This document shows, one piece after another, positions 42,957-51,322 of a stretch of DNA of 54,295 nucleotides. The stretch spans positions 1-54,295 of the forward strand of contig VRUI01000028.1 of NCBI GenBank assembly GCA_019456225.1, read 5' to 3'. Every line of letters starts with the position of its first letter. The first letter of the stretch is position 1. A program made the position numbers and the translations under genes. The stretch is from Planctomycetota bacterium (GTDB lineage: Bacteria > Planctomycetota > Phycisphaerae > Sedimentisphaerales > Anaerohalosphaeraceae). The notes beneath the pieces were generated by a model that ran no database searches, had not been told where the DNA came from, and saw only the letters and a program-made list of their open reading frames with translations.

Positions 42957-45900
42957 ATGACTGAGGATAGGACATCCAAGAGTATCGAAAACGAGTCTGC
43001 AAACAACAAACTGCAAACATGGACAAGCCCGTCCTCAATCCAAAACGCCCCTGGCACTGCCAAAAAGCTCGTTGTAGGCAGAAATTTCTCCAACCCCGCC
43101 GTACACCCCTTCGACCAGATCGAGTGGGAAAAACGCGAAGCAAAGATAGCCGACGACGACGGCACTGTAATTTTCGAGCAAAAAGATATAGAAGTACCTG
43201 CCTTTTGGAGCCAATTAGCCACAAAAGTCGTTGTCAGCAAGTATTTCTACGGCGACGCCTCAGCAGCCGGCCAGCGAGAATCCTCCGTCAAACAGCTGAT
43301 CCACCGCGTATGCCGGACAATCGCCGATTGGGGCAAAGCAGACGGGTATTTCGCAACCAGCGAAGACGCAGAAAACTTCTACGGCGAACTAACCTGGCTG
43401 TGCGTAAACCAGTACGGAGCATTCAACTCGCCGGTATGGTTCAACGTAGGCCTGCACAACATATACGGCGTAGAAGGCGACAAACACAATTTCCACTGGA
43501 ATAACGAGGTCAGCGAAGCGATTCCGAGCGAAAACAGCTATGAAAATCCGCAGGCGTCGGCATGCTTCATCCAGTCGGTTGAAGACTCTATGGAAGACAT
43601 CATGCGGCTGTGCAAGAGCGAAGCGATGCTGTTTAAACTCGGCAGCGGAACGGGCACGGATCTGTCAACGCTCCGCAGCAGCCGCGAAAAACTCTCGGGC
43701 GGCGGCAAACCATCGGGTCCCCTAAGCTTTATGCGTGTGTTCGACCAGATCGCCGGTGTCATCAAGTCCGGCGGTAAGACCCGCCGCGCCGCTAAGATGC
43801 AGTCGCTTCGTATCGACCATCCGGATATCAAAGAATTCATCTGCTGCAAAACCGAAGAAGAGAAAAAGGCCTGGGCCCTTATCGAGCAGGGTTACGGCGG
43901 CGACCTTAACAACGAAGCGTACAACAGCGTAATGTTCCAGAACGCCAACCTGTCGATCCGTGTGATCGATGAGTTTATGGAAGCTGTCAAGAACGATAAG
44001 ATGTGGGCGACCAGAGCGGTTACTACGGGCAAGGAGATGGACGTTTATCCTGCACGCGAGCTTATGGATCTTATCGCCGAGGGCACCCGCATCTGCGGCG
44101 ATCCCGGTATGCAGTATCACTCTACTATTAATAAGTGGCATACGTGTCCCAAGTCCGGTCCGATCAATGCTTCCAACCCTTGCAGCGAGTATATGTTCCT
44201 TGACAACTCGGCGTGTAACCTGGCGTCGCTTAACCTTATGAAGTTCCGCCACGAAGACGGCAGCTTTGATATCGACGGTTTCCAGAATGCTATTCGTATT
44301 TTCATTATCGCTCAAGACATACTTGTCGACAGCGGCAGCTACCCGGAAAAGAACATTACCGAAAACAGCCACAAATATCGTCCGCTTGGTCTTGGGTATG
44401 CAAACCTGGGCAGCTTGATGATGAGTCTTTCTTTGCCGTACGATTCGGACGAGGCAAGGGCGTGGGCCGGTGCTATTACGGCGATCCTGACGGGTACGGC
44501 TTATTGCGTTAGCTCGGAGATGGCTTTGGCGAAGGGCGTTTTCGATGAGTTTGGGTTTAACAGAGAAGACATGCTGCGGGTTATAGGGATGCATCGTGAG
44601 GCTTCACAACATATCGAGGCGGTTCATTGTCCCGATTACCTGTTCAACGCGGCGAAAGATGTCTGGGACGCTGCGTTCGATGAGGGTAACAAGCATGGGT
44701 TCCGCAATGCACAGACTACGGTGCTTGCACCTACGGGCACTATCGGGTTTATGATGGACTGCGATACGACCGGTGTTGAGCCTGATATCGCTTTGGTTAA
44801 GTATAAAATGCTTGCCGGCGGCGGGATGCTTAAGATCGTTAACCGTACCGTTCCGATGGCTCTTGAACGGCTTGGTTACAGTGCCGATGATATTAAGGAG
44901 ATCAGTGACACTGTCGATGTCGACGATACTATCGAGACGGCGGTTAAGCTGCGTCAAGAACATCTGCCGGTGTTTGATTGTGCGTTTAAGCCGGTTAACG
45001 GCAAACGGCATATTCTGTGGCAGGCACATTTGAAGATGATGGCGGCGGTTCAGCCGTTCCTTTCCGGTGCGATCAGCAAGACGATCAATATGCCTAAGGA
45101 AAGTACGACCGAAGAGATCGCCCAGGCATACATGGAAGGCTGGGAGCTTGGGCTAAAAGCGGTTGCGATATATCGTGACGGGTCCAAACGGATTCAGCCG
45201 GTTAACCTTGAAAAGCAAAAGGATAAAGAAGCCAAGGCCAAGGCGGCGAAAGAGGCTCCTCCGGCAAGGCCGTTCAGGCGGAGGCTTAACGAGACTCGCA
45301 ACAGCCTTACGCATAAGTTCTCGGTCGCAGGGCATGAAGGATATTTAACGGTTGGGCTGTATGAAGACGGTCAGCCGGGCGAACTGTTTATTACGATGGC
45401 CAAGGAAGGCAGCACCGTCGGCGGTTTGATGGATGTGATCGGGACGTGTGTTTCGATGTCACTGCAGTACGGGGTGCCGCTGATCACTCTCGTCGATAAG
45501 TTCAGGCATGCACGGTTTGAGCCTGCGGGGATGACGGCGAACAAGCAGATACCGTTTGCCAAAAGTTTGATCGACTATATCTTCTGCTGGATGGGATGCC
45601 AGTTTATTACCGGGTACGCGGAAAAGAATACGCCGCAGCGGGCGACGAAACCGGCGGAAAAGAATAAGAACGCGACGACGGCTAAGCAGCTTGTCGAGCG
45701 GACGAAGGACCTGGCAAAGAAGATCGAAGAGGTTAAAGAGATACAGAGCAAGACGGCTGACAAGAAGGGCGAGGGGCCGGCGGCTATGCCTGCTATGGAT
45801 ATCAAGGATAAACCGCAAACCGGCGACAGGTTTGCAGAATCCACAGCCGATCGTGCGGTAGCGATGGTGACAGCGGCAGTGACCGGCAAGGACGGAACGC

Positions 45901-46052
45901 AGAAGGAGGCAGAAACAATGCACCAGTTCAACGAACAGTTCTCGCACTTCCAGGACGACGCCCCGGCATGCGACGTATGCGGATCGATAACCGTAAGAAA
46001 CGGGACATGCTATAGATGCTTCAATTGCGGGAACAGCATGGGATGTAGCTGA
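42957..46052 (+). CDS. nrdJ: Adenosylcobalamin-dependent ribonucleoside-diphosphate reductase (class II)
   Basis: Makes deoxyribonucleotides from ribonucleotides with B12, with no oxygen needed. 1031 residues. Core marks: SACFIQSV (redox Cys), ASNPCSEYMFLDNSACNLAS (radical Cys and Glu), APTGTIGFMMDCDTTGVEPD, and the ATP-cone-free N-domain. The C-terminus carries a CxxC..CxxC-type tail (CDVCGSITVRNGTCYRCFNCG) that is typical of this class. AAGGAG lies 7 bases before the ATG. Two NrdR-like boxes (CTATATACTG at 42703 and CTATATGTAG at 42882) lie upstream but are weak. Neighbours on both sides are AT-rich accessory genes. Confidence 0.96.
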   Translation: MTEDRTSKSIENESANNKLQTWTSPSSIQNAPGTAKKLVVGRNFSNPAVHPFDQIEWEKREAKIADDDGTVIFEQKDIEVPAFWSQLATKVVVSKYFYGDASAAGQRESSVKQLIHRVCRTIADWGKADGYFATSEDAENFYGELTWLCVNQYGAFNSPVWFNVGLHNIYGVEGDKHNFHWNNEVSEAIPSENSYENPQASACFIQSVEDSMEDIMRLCKSEAMLFKLGSGTGTDLSTLRSSREKLSGGGKPSGPLSFMRVFDQIAGVIKSGGKTRRAAKMQSLRIDHPDIKEFICCKTEEEKKAWALIEQGYGGDLNNEAYNSVMFQNANLSIRVIDEFMEAVKNDKMWATRAVTTGKEMDVYPARELMDLIAEGTRICGDPGMQYHSTINKWHTCPKSGPINASNPCSEYMFLDNSACNLASLNLMKFRHEDGSFDIDGFQNAIRIFIIAQDILVDSGSYPEKNITENSHKYRPLGLGYANLGSLMMSLSLPYDSDEARAWAGAITAILTGTAYCVSSEMALAKGVFDEFGFNREDMLRVIGMHREASQHIEAVHCPDYLFNAAKDVWDAAFDEGNKHGFRNAQTTVLAPTGTIGFMMDCDTTGVEPDIALVKYKMLAGGGMLKIVNRTVPMALERLGYSADDIKEISDTVDVDDTIETAVKLRQEHLPVFDCAFKPVNGKRHILWQAHLKMMAAVQPFLSGAISKTINMPKESTTEEIAQAYMEGWELGLKAVAIYRDGSKRIQPVNLEKQKDKEAKAKAAKEAPPARPFRRRLNETRNSLTHKFSVAGHEGYLTVGLYEDGQPGELFITMAKEGSTVGGLMDVIGTCVSMSLQYGVPLITLVDKFRHARFEPAGMTANKQIPFAKSLIDYIFCWMGCQFITGYAEKNTPQRATKPAEKNKNATTAKQLVERTKDLAKKIEEVKEIQSKTADKKGEGPAAMPAMDIKDKPQTGDRFAESTADRAVAMVTAAVTGKDGTQKEAETMHQFNEQFSHFQDDAPACDVCGSITVRNGTCYRCFNCGNSMGCS

Positions 46053-46082
46053 TTTTCGCCTTCGGCGAAACAAGGTTTATTT

Positions 46083-46112
46083 ATCCGCGGATTACGCGGA
46101 TTACACGGATTT
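46083..46112. repeat. ACGCGGATTACACGGATT dispersed repeat
   Basis: TCCGCGGATTACGCGGATTA plus CACGGATTT follows nrdJ; it belongs to the family at 16441-16472 and 21771-21800. Confidence 0.6.
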
Positions 46113-46122
46113 AGATTTTATG

Positions 46123-46150
46123 CACCCCGGCCTTTGGCCGGGGTGTTTTT
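46123..46150 (+). terminator. Terminator of nrdJ
   Basis: A perfect 10-bp stem (CACCCCGGCC with GGCCGGGGTG, TTT loop) is followed by five T residues. It lies about 70 bp after the stop codon. Confidence 0.88.
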
Positions 46151-46203
46151 GGTTACAGCCCAGTTTTTGTCGGGAGTAACATCTGTATTAGAAGAGGTCG
46201 CCA

Positions 46204-47430
46204 ATGGCTGGAAAAGAATTTAGAAACGATGAACAAAATATTACCGACGTGGACGCCGATTGTCTTATTAATAAGCTTTATCGTTTTTTAGGAATCCATA
46301 ACATTGAAAAAGCTTTGAAAAGACATGAAAACGCTATAAGACTGTCGGGGCCACTTATTACAGAATACACACTTAAAAAAAGACATCCTTGGTTTAATGC
46401 CTTAAGAGAAATTGCCATATTAAAATCAAAAGCTAAGTCAATCAGAAATCATTTGACTCCAGAGATTAAAATGTTAGTTGGGGACGCTAAAAAGGTATCT
46501 ACACTTAGTAAGTATATGCCATTTCCTGTAAAGGAAAAGTATAAACGTGATCTATTAGACCCTAAGAGGGCGTTTGATTACTTATTTGAAATAAAAATGG
46601 CTTGGCATTTTTACTTAAAGGGGCATGAAATCAAATGGTACGAAGATGATGGTGTGAAGCGTCCTGAATTTTTGGTTGCAACAGAAGACTTTGAGTTTAA
46701 TGTTGAGTGTAAGAGAATAAGTGCTGATACTTCACGTAAAGTGAAACGTGAAGACTTTCATAGGTTTTCAGATGATTTATTGTCTAATATTCAAAGTAAA
46801 GGTTATGCAGGAAGTGTGGATATCCTTCTTGATGAACGATTTGAAGGCAATCAAATTAAATCTCTAGTCACGGAAATACTAGAGCGAATTGATTCTGGTG
46901 GGATTAAGAACCAATTTGCAATATCATTAGGAAATATCAAGTTGGACCTGGACGCAAAAAGCAAAAGAAGCGTTAGTATAAATGAACTGGAGAAGAAAGT
47001 ATCTGACGGGCTTGCAAGTGGAAAATACACTGCGTTTACTTTTACCGGCAGGAACAGTAACGATATAATTGACCCTCTCTTAGTAAGTGTTGAGTCTAAA
47101 AAGCCAGACAAGGTTTTAGATGGAATATACGACAAAATCTATAATGCCGCTGACGGCCAATTGTGTAAGTCAATGCCAGGTATAGTCATTTGTTTTTTGG
47201 AAGATGTTTATGATTTAAAAAAACTTGGAAGTAATAGCGGACTTCAAGTGATGACAAATGCGATATTAAGTAAAGAAAAGTTTTCACATCTCATAGGAGT
47301 AGGTTATTCTGCTGAAACTCGGATAAACAGGGTTCCCGGTGTAGAAATATACGACAACGAAGCATTGCTCTTTAGAAATCCAAATTGTAAATTTGAAACG
47401 GCGAAATCTTATATTCACATGTCTAATTAA
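46204..47430 (+). CDS. PD-(D/E)xK-like hypothetical protein
   Basis: 408 residues, not matched to a named family. The segment PEFLVATEDFEFNVECKRIS (E168, K170) has the PD-(D/E)xK pattern: an acidic residue in a strand, then E-x-K. The preceding part (HFYLKGHEIKWYEDDGVKRP) resembles the start of restriction-endonuclease-like folds. The gene is AT-rich compared with neighbours. AAGAGG sits 7 bases before the ATG. It lies between nrdJ and an XRE/ImmA pair; nuclease activity is inferred from the motif alone. Confidence 0.6.
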   Translation: MAGKEFRNDEQNITDVDADCLINKLYRFLGIHNIEKALKRHENAIRLSGPLITEYTLKKRHPWFNALREIAILKSKAKSIRNHLTPEIKMLVGDAKKVSTLSKYMPFPVKEKYKRDLLDPKRAFDYLFEIKMAWHFYLKGHEIKWYEDDGVKRPEFLVATEDFEFNVECKRISADTSRKVKREDFHRFSDDLLSNIQSKGYAGSVDILLDERFEGNQIKSLVTEILERIDSGGIKNQFAISLGNIKLDLDAKSKRSVSINELEKKVSDGLASGKYTAFTFTGRNSNDIIDPLLVSVESKKPDKVLDGIYDKIYNAADGQLCKSMPGIVICFLEDVYDLKKLGSNSGLQVMTNAILSKEKFSHLIGVGYSAETRINRVPGVEIYDNEALLFRNPNCKFETAKSYIHMSN

Positions 47431-47454
47431 AAAAGAATTGGAGTGAAGTATTCA

Positions 47455-47476
47455 GCATGGGCGTAGCCCATCCTAC
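47455..47476. repeat. CATGGGCGTAGCCCATCCTACG repeat
   Basis: Palindromic GGGCGTAGCCCA unit; related to 36379-36402 and 48703-48727. It lies between the nuclease-like gene and the XRE gene. Confidence 0.55.
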
Positions 47477-47572
47477 GAAAGATGGGGAGTCATTCTTGAT
47501 TGTCGGCCTATATGGTCGCCTTTGCTTGCCTCCTTTTTCTTGCGAAATTTATTAAAAATTAAGTTTTTGGCC

Positions 47573-47607
47573 TTTACTTCCGATATGTTATCACGTATGA
47601 TAACATA
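47573..47607 (+). promoter_or_regulatory. Promoter and operator of the XRE/ImmA pair
   Basis: -35 TTTACT (47573-47578), 17-bp spacer, -10 TATGAT (47596-47601). The -10 lies inside a perfect inverted repeat, arms TATGTTATCA (47584-47593) and TGATAACATA (47598-47607) around CGTA. This fits autorepression by the XRE protein encoded downstream. Confidence 0.8.
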
Positions 47608-47654
47608 GATGGAAATATAGTAGGATACATAGTAATTTGGGAAAGGGATTAGCT

Positions 47655-48047
47655 ATGGCAGTGGAAAAAGGTCAATTTGGTAGTTTTTTGAAGGCTCAGC
47701 GGTTGAAAGCCAGTTTTGGGCTTCGGCGGTTTGCTGATCTTATTGAGATGCCAGCATCTAATTTGAGTGCTGTTGAGCATGGGCGGCGGTCGATGCCGGC
47801 TGATAAGGTCATGCTTTCTGCGGAGGTTATCGGGCTTGTTAAGGGTACGGAGAACTGGGATGATTTCTTTGACCTTGCAACTGTCGCCGAGCAGATTCCT
47901 GCTGATGTTCAAAAGATCGTGAATAAGGGATTTGTTCCGGCTCTTTTACGGACCATTGACAATGCGAAATTAACAGACGATGACATTAAGAACCTGATCG
48001 AGGAGATAGAGGGCAAGGATGGCCGCACACAGACAGAACCCAGCTGA
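47655..48047 (+). CDS. XRE-family helix-turn-helix regulator
   Basis: 130 residues. Helix-turn-helix at about 10-55 (FLKAQRLKASFGLRRFADLI, MPASNLSAVEHGRRSMP); the remainder is helical. The ATG at 47655 has AAAGGGA upstream. Its last 29 bases overlap the next gene (48019-48699), an ImmA/IrrE-like peptidase. This pairing, as in phage ImmR/ImmA and other systems, usually lets the peptidase cleave the repressor. A palindrome over the promoter is its likely binding site. Confidence 0.88.
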   Translation: MAVEKGQFGSFLKAQRLKASFGLRRFADLIEMPASNLSAVEHGRRSMPADKVMLSAEVIGLVKGTENWDDFFDLATVAEQIPADVQKIVNKGFVPALLRTIDNAKLTDDDIKNLIEEIEGKDGRTQTEPS

Positions 48048-48699
48048 TAAACTTCGCGAGTATTCCATTACAGAATTAGAACAGATCGCAGAGAAGTTTC
48101 ACGACGGCATAGGTGACCGATTTGAGATACCGGTCGATGTTGACCTGCTGCTTGAGGATATTGATGGAGTTGATCTGGATATCTGGCCCGGTTTGCAGGC
48201 AAACTACAGAATGCTTGGAATGACAGGGTTTAACCGACATACAGGAATTTTGTCAATATACATTGATGACCAGCTAGCGGATTCATCTGCCGGAATACGC
48301 AGATACAGAATGACTGTAGCCGAGGAACTTGCTCATATTATTATACATCGCCCCGCAATAGAAGCAGTTGAAAAACCGGAGGACTTTAGGCACATACAAA
48401 ACCATGATAGGTGGTATCTATATGAGCGTAATGCTAAATGGCTTGCTGCGGCAATCCTAATGCCTGCCTCTCATGTTTTAAGGGATGCTGGAAAAATGTA
48501 CACTGAAATGATATCAGCTTTGCCTGCTGATATGAAATATACTAATCCCGAAGCTATCAAGAAAATGATTACAAGCAAACTTGCTGCAATGTATGATGTA
48601 TCGGTTGTGTCTATGCACTACAGGCTTGAAAAATGGCCTATCAATGTAATAAGCAAAATTGACGAAGCAATGAAAAATCAGTTCGACTTTTTAGAGTAG
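48019..48699 (+). CDS. ImmA/IrrE-family metallopeptidase-like protein
   Basis: 226 residues. The segment RMTVAEELAHIIIHRPA aligns with the HExxH zinc motif, but the first His is replaced by Glu: E102-E103-L-A-H106 instead of H-E-x-x-H. ERNAKWLAAAILMPASHV is the conserved alpha-helix with LAAxxLMP. Overlaps the XRE gene by 29 bp. The missing His may mean an altered or absent protease activity; such EELAH variants are also known to me in related proteins. A TA-like or lysogeny-like regulatory pair is inferred. Confidence 0.82.
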   Translation: MAAHRQNPADKLREYSITELEQIAEKFHDGIGDRFEIPVDVDLLLEDIDGVDLDIWPGLQANYRMLGMTGFNRHTGILSIYIDDQLADSSAGIRRYRMTVAEELAHIIIHRPAIEAVEKPEDFRHIQNHDRWYLYERNAKWLAAAILMPASHVLRDAGKMYTEMISALPADMKYTNPEAIKKMITSKLAAMYDVSVVSMHYRLEKWPINVISKIDEAMKNQFDFLE

Positions 48700-48702
48700 C
48701 AT

Positions 48703-48727
48703 TCAGCGTGGGCACGGCCCACCCTAC
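48703..48727. repeat. GTGGGCACGGCCCACCCTACG repeat
   Basis: Palindromic GTGGGCACGGCCCAC with the CTACG tail; related to 36379-36402 (inverse orientation). Confidence 0.6.
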
Positions 48728-48738
48728 GGGGACGTTTT

Positions 48739-49011
48739 ATGTTTGATGACGATGATGATGACAATCCGTTTGAATTGATGGCTTTTAAGGCTTTTGGGGT
48801 TGGGTTGGTTATTGACCTGGTTGTTCTGTCGATAGTTATCTTGATGGGGTTTGGGGTATGGGGGCTGATATTCTTTTCGGTCGTTGTTGGCGGGCACTTG
48901 CTTATAAGCGGGTGGGTGATGATCTTTCGGTGGGGGTGTATGGAGGATGGCGATTACTTTTTTTTGCGATTTGGGCTGGTGGCGGTGCTGCTGCGGGTAT
49001 TGCTGGGTTAG
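48739..49011 (+). CDS. Small membrane protein, unknown
   Basis: 90 residues: an Asp-rich start (MFDDDDDDNPFE) followed by two to three hydrophobic helices (LVIDLVVLSIVILMGFGVWG; IFFSVVVGGHLLISGWVMIF). GGGGA precedes the ATG at about 6 bases, partly from the adjacent repeat. No family recognised. Possible orphan or a spurious frame. Confidence 0.4.
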   Translation: MFDDDDDDNPFELMAFKAFGVGLVIDLVVLSIVILMGFGVWGLIFFSVVVGGHLLISGWVMIFRWGCMEDGDYFFLRFGLVAVLLRVLLG

Positions 49012-49071
49012 AAATCGGCGCGGGCGTTGGTTCCTGGCTTAAGGTGATGAGTCAATCTTAATTGTTGAGCA

Positions 49072-49101
49072 TGATCGGGCAGCTCGCGCTGCCGCGCTTT
49101 T
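49072..49101. repeat. Inverted copy of the AAAAGCGCGG-type repeat
   Basis: GATCGGGCAGCTCGCGCTGC plus CGCGCTTTTATT pairs with the unit at 38126-38156. Confidence 0.55.
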
Positions 49102-49654
49102 ATTCGGGTTTCCATTTAAGATTTGCTGCTTCACTTTTCTTGACTCGCATGCTGCTGCCTTCGGCTAAGGCCACGTTGCAAACAGGATCCTTATCGGATC
49201 CATGGCGATAGACCATGTCTTCCGGTCCTCCGGTCTGGTTCCAGCCGGTCGGGCCTTCGAACGCCAGAACCACGTCCGGAGGGATGGGGCCCTTTAAATC
49301 ATAGAGATTTTTGTTTAGAATATATGTGCAGGTTTTGGGAGCTTGCTTTTCCAGTGGGCACATGTAAACGCTGTCATCTCCTAAATATTCAATAGTCAGG
49401 TCGTTCCATTTGTCCGGGGTCGGCAGGGAAAGGTTGGTTGGCGTATTAGCGTTTGCATTGTCTTCATAATAAAGGATGACTGACAATGCGATATGCCTGA
49501 GGTTAGTCATGCAGCGAATATTGTGAGCAGGTGGATGACCTCTATGAAACATTGGAGATATTATAAAAAAAATCAGGGCAATTATTGCAATGATAACAAT
49601 TATCTCTAAGACTGTGATCGCCCTTGATGTTTTTATTAAGTTTTCCTGCTCCAT
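49100..49654 (-). CDS. Type IV pilin-like / DUF1559-like pseudopilin
   Basis: 184 residues. An N-terminal prepilin-like segment, AITVLEIIVIIAIIALIFFI, keeps the Glu at the typical fifth position, with a basic leader before it. The following CMTNLRHIALSVILYYEDN resembles the helix after the pilin stalk in planctomycete pseudopilins, and the C-terminal region contains VYRHGSDKDPVCNVALAEGSS, close to the DUF1559 end. Exported and processed by a prepilin peptidase in the inner membrane. Short version, about 180 residues versus 300 for many DUF1559 proteins. Confidence 0.82.
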   Translation of the reverse strand: MEQENLIKTSRAITVLEIIVIIAIIALIFFIISPMFHRGHPPAHNIRCMTNLRHIALSVILYYEDNANANTPTNLSLPTPDKWNDLTIEYLGDDSVYMCPLEKQAPKTCTYILNKNLYDLKGPIPPDVVLAFEGPTGWNQTGGPEDMVYRHGSDKDPVCNVALAEGSSMRVKKSEAANLKWKPE

Positions 49655-49664
49655 GGTTATCTCC

Positions 49665-50348
49665 TTATAATGGTTTTTGTTTTATTGCTTTGTAGGGTCT
49701 TGGGTATTTTTTTGGAGTTGGGGTTATTTTTCGTATCGTTATTATTTGGAGGCTGCTTTCGGTTTCCTCTTCGAGGGCGTAGGGGGTTTGGTCTGTTATT
49801 TGGCCGCCTAATAATTTTATTGCCTGGGTTGCGTTTTTGATCTCTTCGTCTGCCTTTCGGCCTTTCCATGCGAGGAAGTATCCGCCGGGCTGAACGAATG
49901 GGATGCATAGCTCTGAGAGGATGGCGAGGCCAGCTACTGCGCGGGAGACTGCGAAGTCGTATTGCTCTCTGTGGGCCGGATCGTTTGCGATATCCTCTGC
50001 TCTTTTGTTGATGAGGGTTACGTTGGTTAGTTCAAGCTCGGCGGCGGCCTGTTTTTGGAAATTGATTTTTTTTCCGGTTGCTTCTACCGATGTCAGCTGG
50101 ATATTCGGCATGGCTATCGCCAGGGCCAGGCCGGGAAAGCCTGCTCCAGAACCTATGTCTATTATTCTGGGGTTTTTGATTTCGGCGGCGAGTTTGTTGA
50201 TGATGTCTACGGCGGCTAGTGAGTCGGTGAAGTGGCGCTGCTCTATTTCTTTGGGGTCTGTTATCCTGGTGAGGTTGTGGGTTTGGTTTTCTTTGCGCAG
50301 GAGGTCGGATAGTTGGTTGAATTTGTTTTGTTGGGGTTGTGTTAGCAT
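49665..50348 (-). CDS. rsmG: 16S rRNA (guanine-527 N7)-methyltransferase
   Basis: SAM-dependent methylation of G527 of 16S rRNA. 227 residues from Met at 50348 (MLTQPQQNKFNQ), which has AGGAAAAT upstream; the upstream in-frame start is weaker. Motif I IIDIGSGAGFPGLALAI, DFAVSRAVAGLAILSELC, and the RsmG start NLTRITDPKEIEQRHFTDSLA are all clear. The trmB gene follows upstream on the same strand. Confidence 0.94.
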   Translation of the reverse strand: MLTQPQQNKFNQLSDLLRKENQTHNLTRITDPKEIEQRHFTDSLAAVDIINKLAAEIKNPRIIDIGSGAGFPGLALAIAMPNIQLTSVEATGKKINFQKQAAAELELTNVTLINKRAEDIANDPAHREQYDFAVSRAVAGLAILSELCIPFVQPGGYFLAWKGRKADEEIKNATQAIKLLGGQITDQTPYALEEETESSLQIITIRKITPTPKKYPRPYKAIKQKPL

Positions 50349-50357
50349 ATATTTTCC

Positions 50358-50412
50358 TCGTTCTGCGGGCATCCTGCCCGCAGATGCTGTCGGCAGGATG
50401 CCGACAGTACGG
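50358..50412. repeat. Double palindrome between rsmG and trmB
   Basis: TGCGGGCATCCTGCCCGCA and CTGTCGGCAGGATGCCGACAG form two adjacent stem-loops. A dispersed-type intergenic repeat that could also terminate trmB transcription. Confidence 0.65.
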
Positions 50413-50413
50413 A

Positions 50414-51049
50414 TTACGGTTTCTTTGCTGCTATTGTGTTTATTTTTCGGCCTTCTACTATGTATTTTCTTTCGAAGTTTGTTCCTACCGTCTCCCCTTC
50501 CTTTGCGCCGGATGCGCGGGTGAATGGGATTTGCAGGAGGGTTGCTTTTTCAAACTCGATGCTCAGTACCTCTTCCATCTGCTCGAAGTAGTCGGCGTGG
50601 TCGGTTGCGAGGTTGAGGACTCCGCCAGGCTGAAGGCTCCTGATGATCTGCTGGACGTTTTCGGTGCAGATGAGTCGTCTTTTGTTATGGCGGGCTTTTG
50701 GCCATGGGTCGGGGAAATAGATGTGGAACCAGCTTACCGAGTTGTCGGGCAGGTGCTCTGCGAAGAAAAAGGCCGCGTCTGTCCTGATTATTCGGACGTT
50801 TTCGATCTCCCACCTGCCGAGCCGGTCGACGGCGAGTTTGTAATATCTGTTGGCCCATTCGATGCCGAGGTAGTTATTTTCGGGGTGTACCCTGGTCTCG
50901 CTGACGAGAAATGTGCCCTTTCCAGAGCCTACTTCTATGTGTAAAGGAGCTTTTCGTCCGAAAATAGCCTCGAAATCGACGTGTCCTTCAAGGGCAGCCG
51001 GATCCAGCGAGATTTCGGGGTATTCATTAATAATTCTTTTTTTTGCCAC
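50414..51049 (-). CDS. trmB: tRNA (guanine-46 N7)-methyltransferase
   Basis: 211 residues from the GTG at 51049 (VAKKRIINEYPE), with GGAAA upstream; an upstream frame exists but is not conserved in style. Motif I HIEVGSGKGTFLVS, IEWANRYY, DAAFFFAEHLPDNSVSWFHI and the TrmB hallmark FPDPWPKARHNKRRLI are intact. Methylates G46 in tRNA variable loops, cytoplasmic. Located next to rsmG; both methylate N7 of G. Confidence 0.93.
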   Translation of the reverse strand: MAKKRIINEYPEISLDPAALEGHVDFEAIFGRKAPLHIEVGSGKGTFLVSETRVHPENNYLGIEWANRYYKLAVDRLGRWEIENVRIIRTDAAFFFAEHLPDNSVSWFHIYFPDPWPKARHNKRRLICTENVQQIIRSLQPGGVLNLATDHADYFEQMEEVLSIEFEKATLLQIPFTRASGAKEGETVGTNFERKYIVEGRKINTIAAKKP

Positions 51050-51322
51050 AAATTTTCCAATTTTTAAGAAACAAACCGTCCGGCAATGACCCTGTACTAT
51101 TATCAGATGAAGAAAACAACTTTTGCCGTTATCAGGTTCTATTTTGCTGGTATTTGCTCTTAAAGTCAAGTGTTTTACGGTTCGATACTATAATGTCAAT
51201 GCCGGATCGTCACGTATTTTGCGATGATACCGGTTATTTCAGCGATGCTTTAAGAACAATTTTCATACGAATTCCGTATTAGTTACGGTTTAGTGGAATT
51301 TATTTTCGGAAAAGAACAGTCT

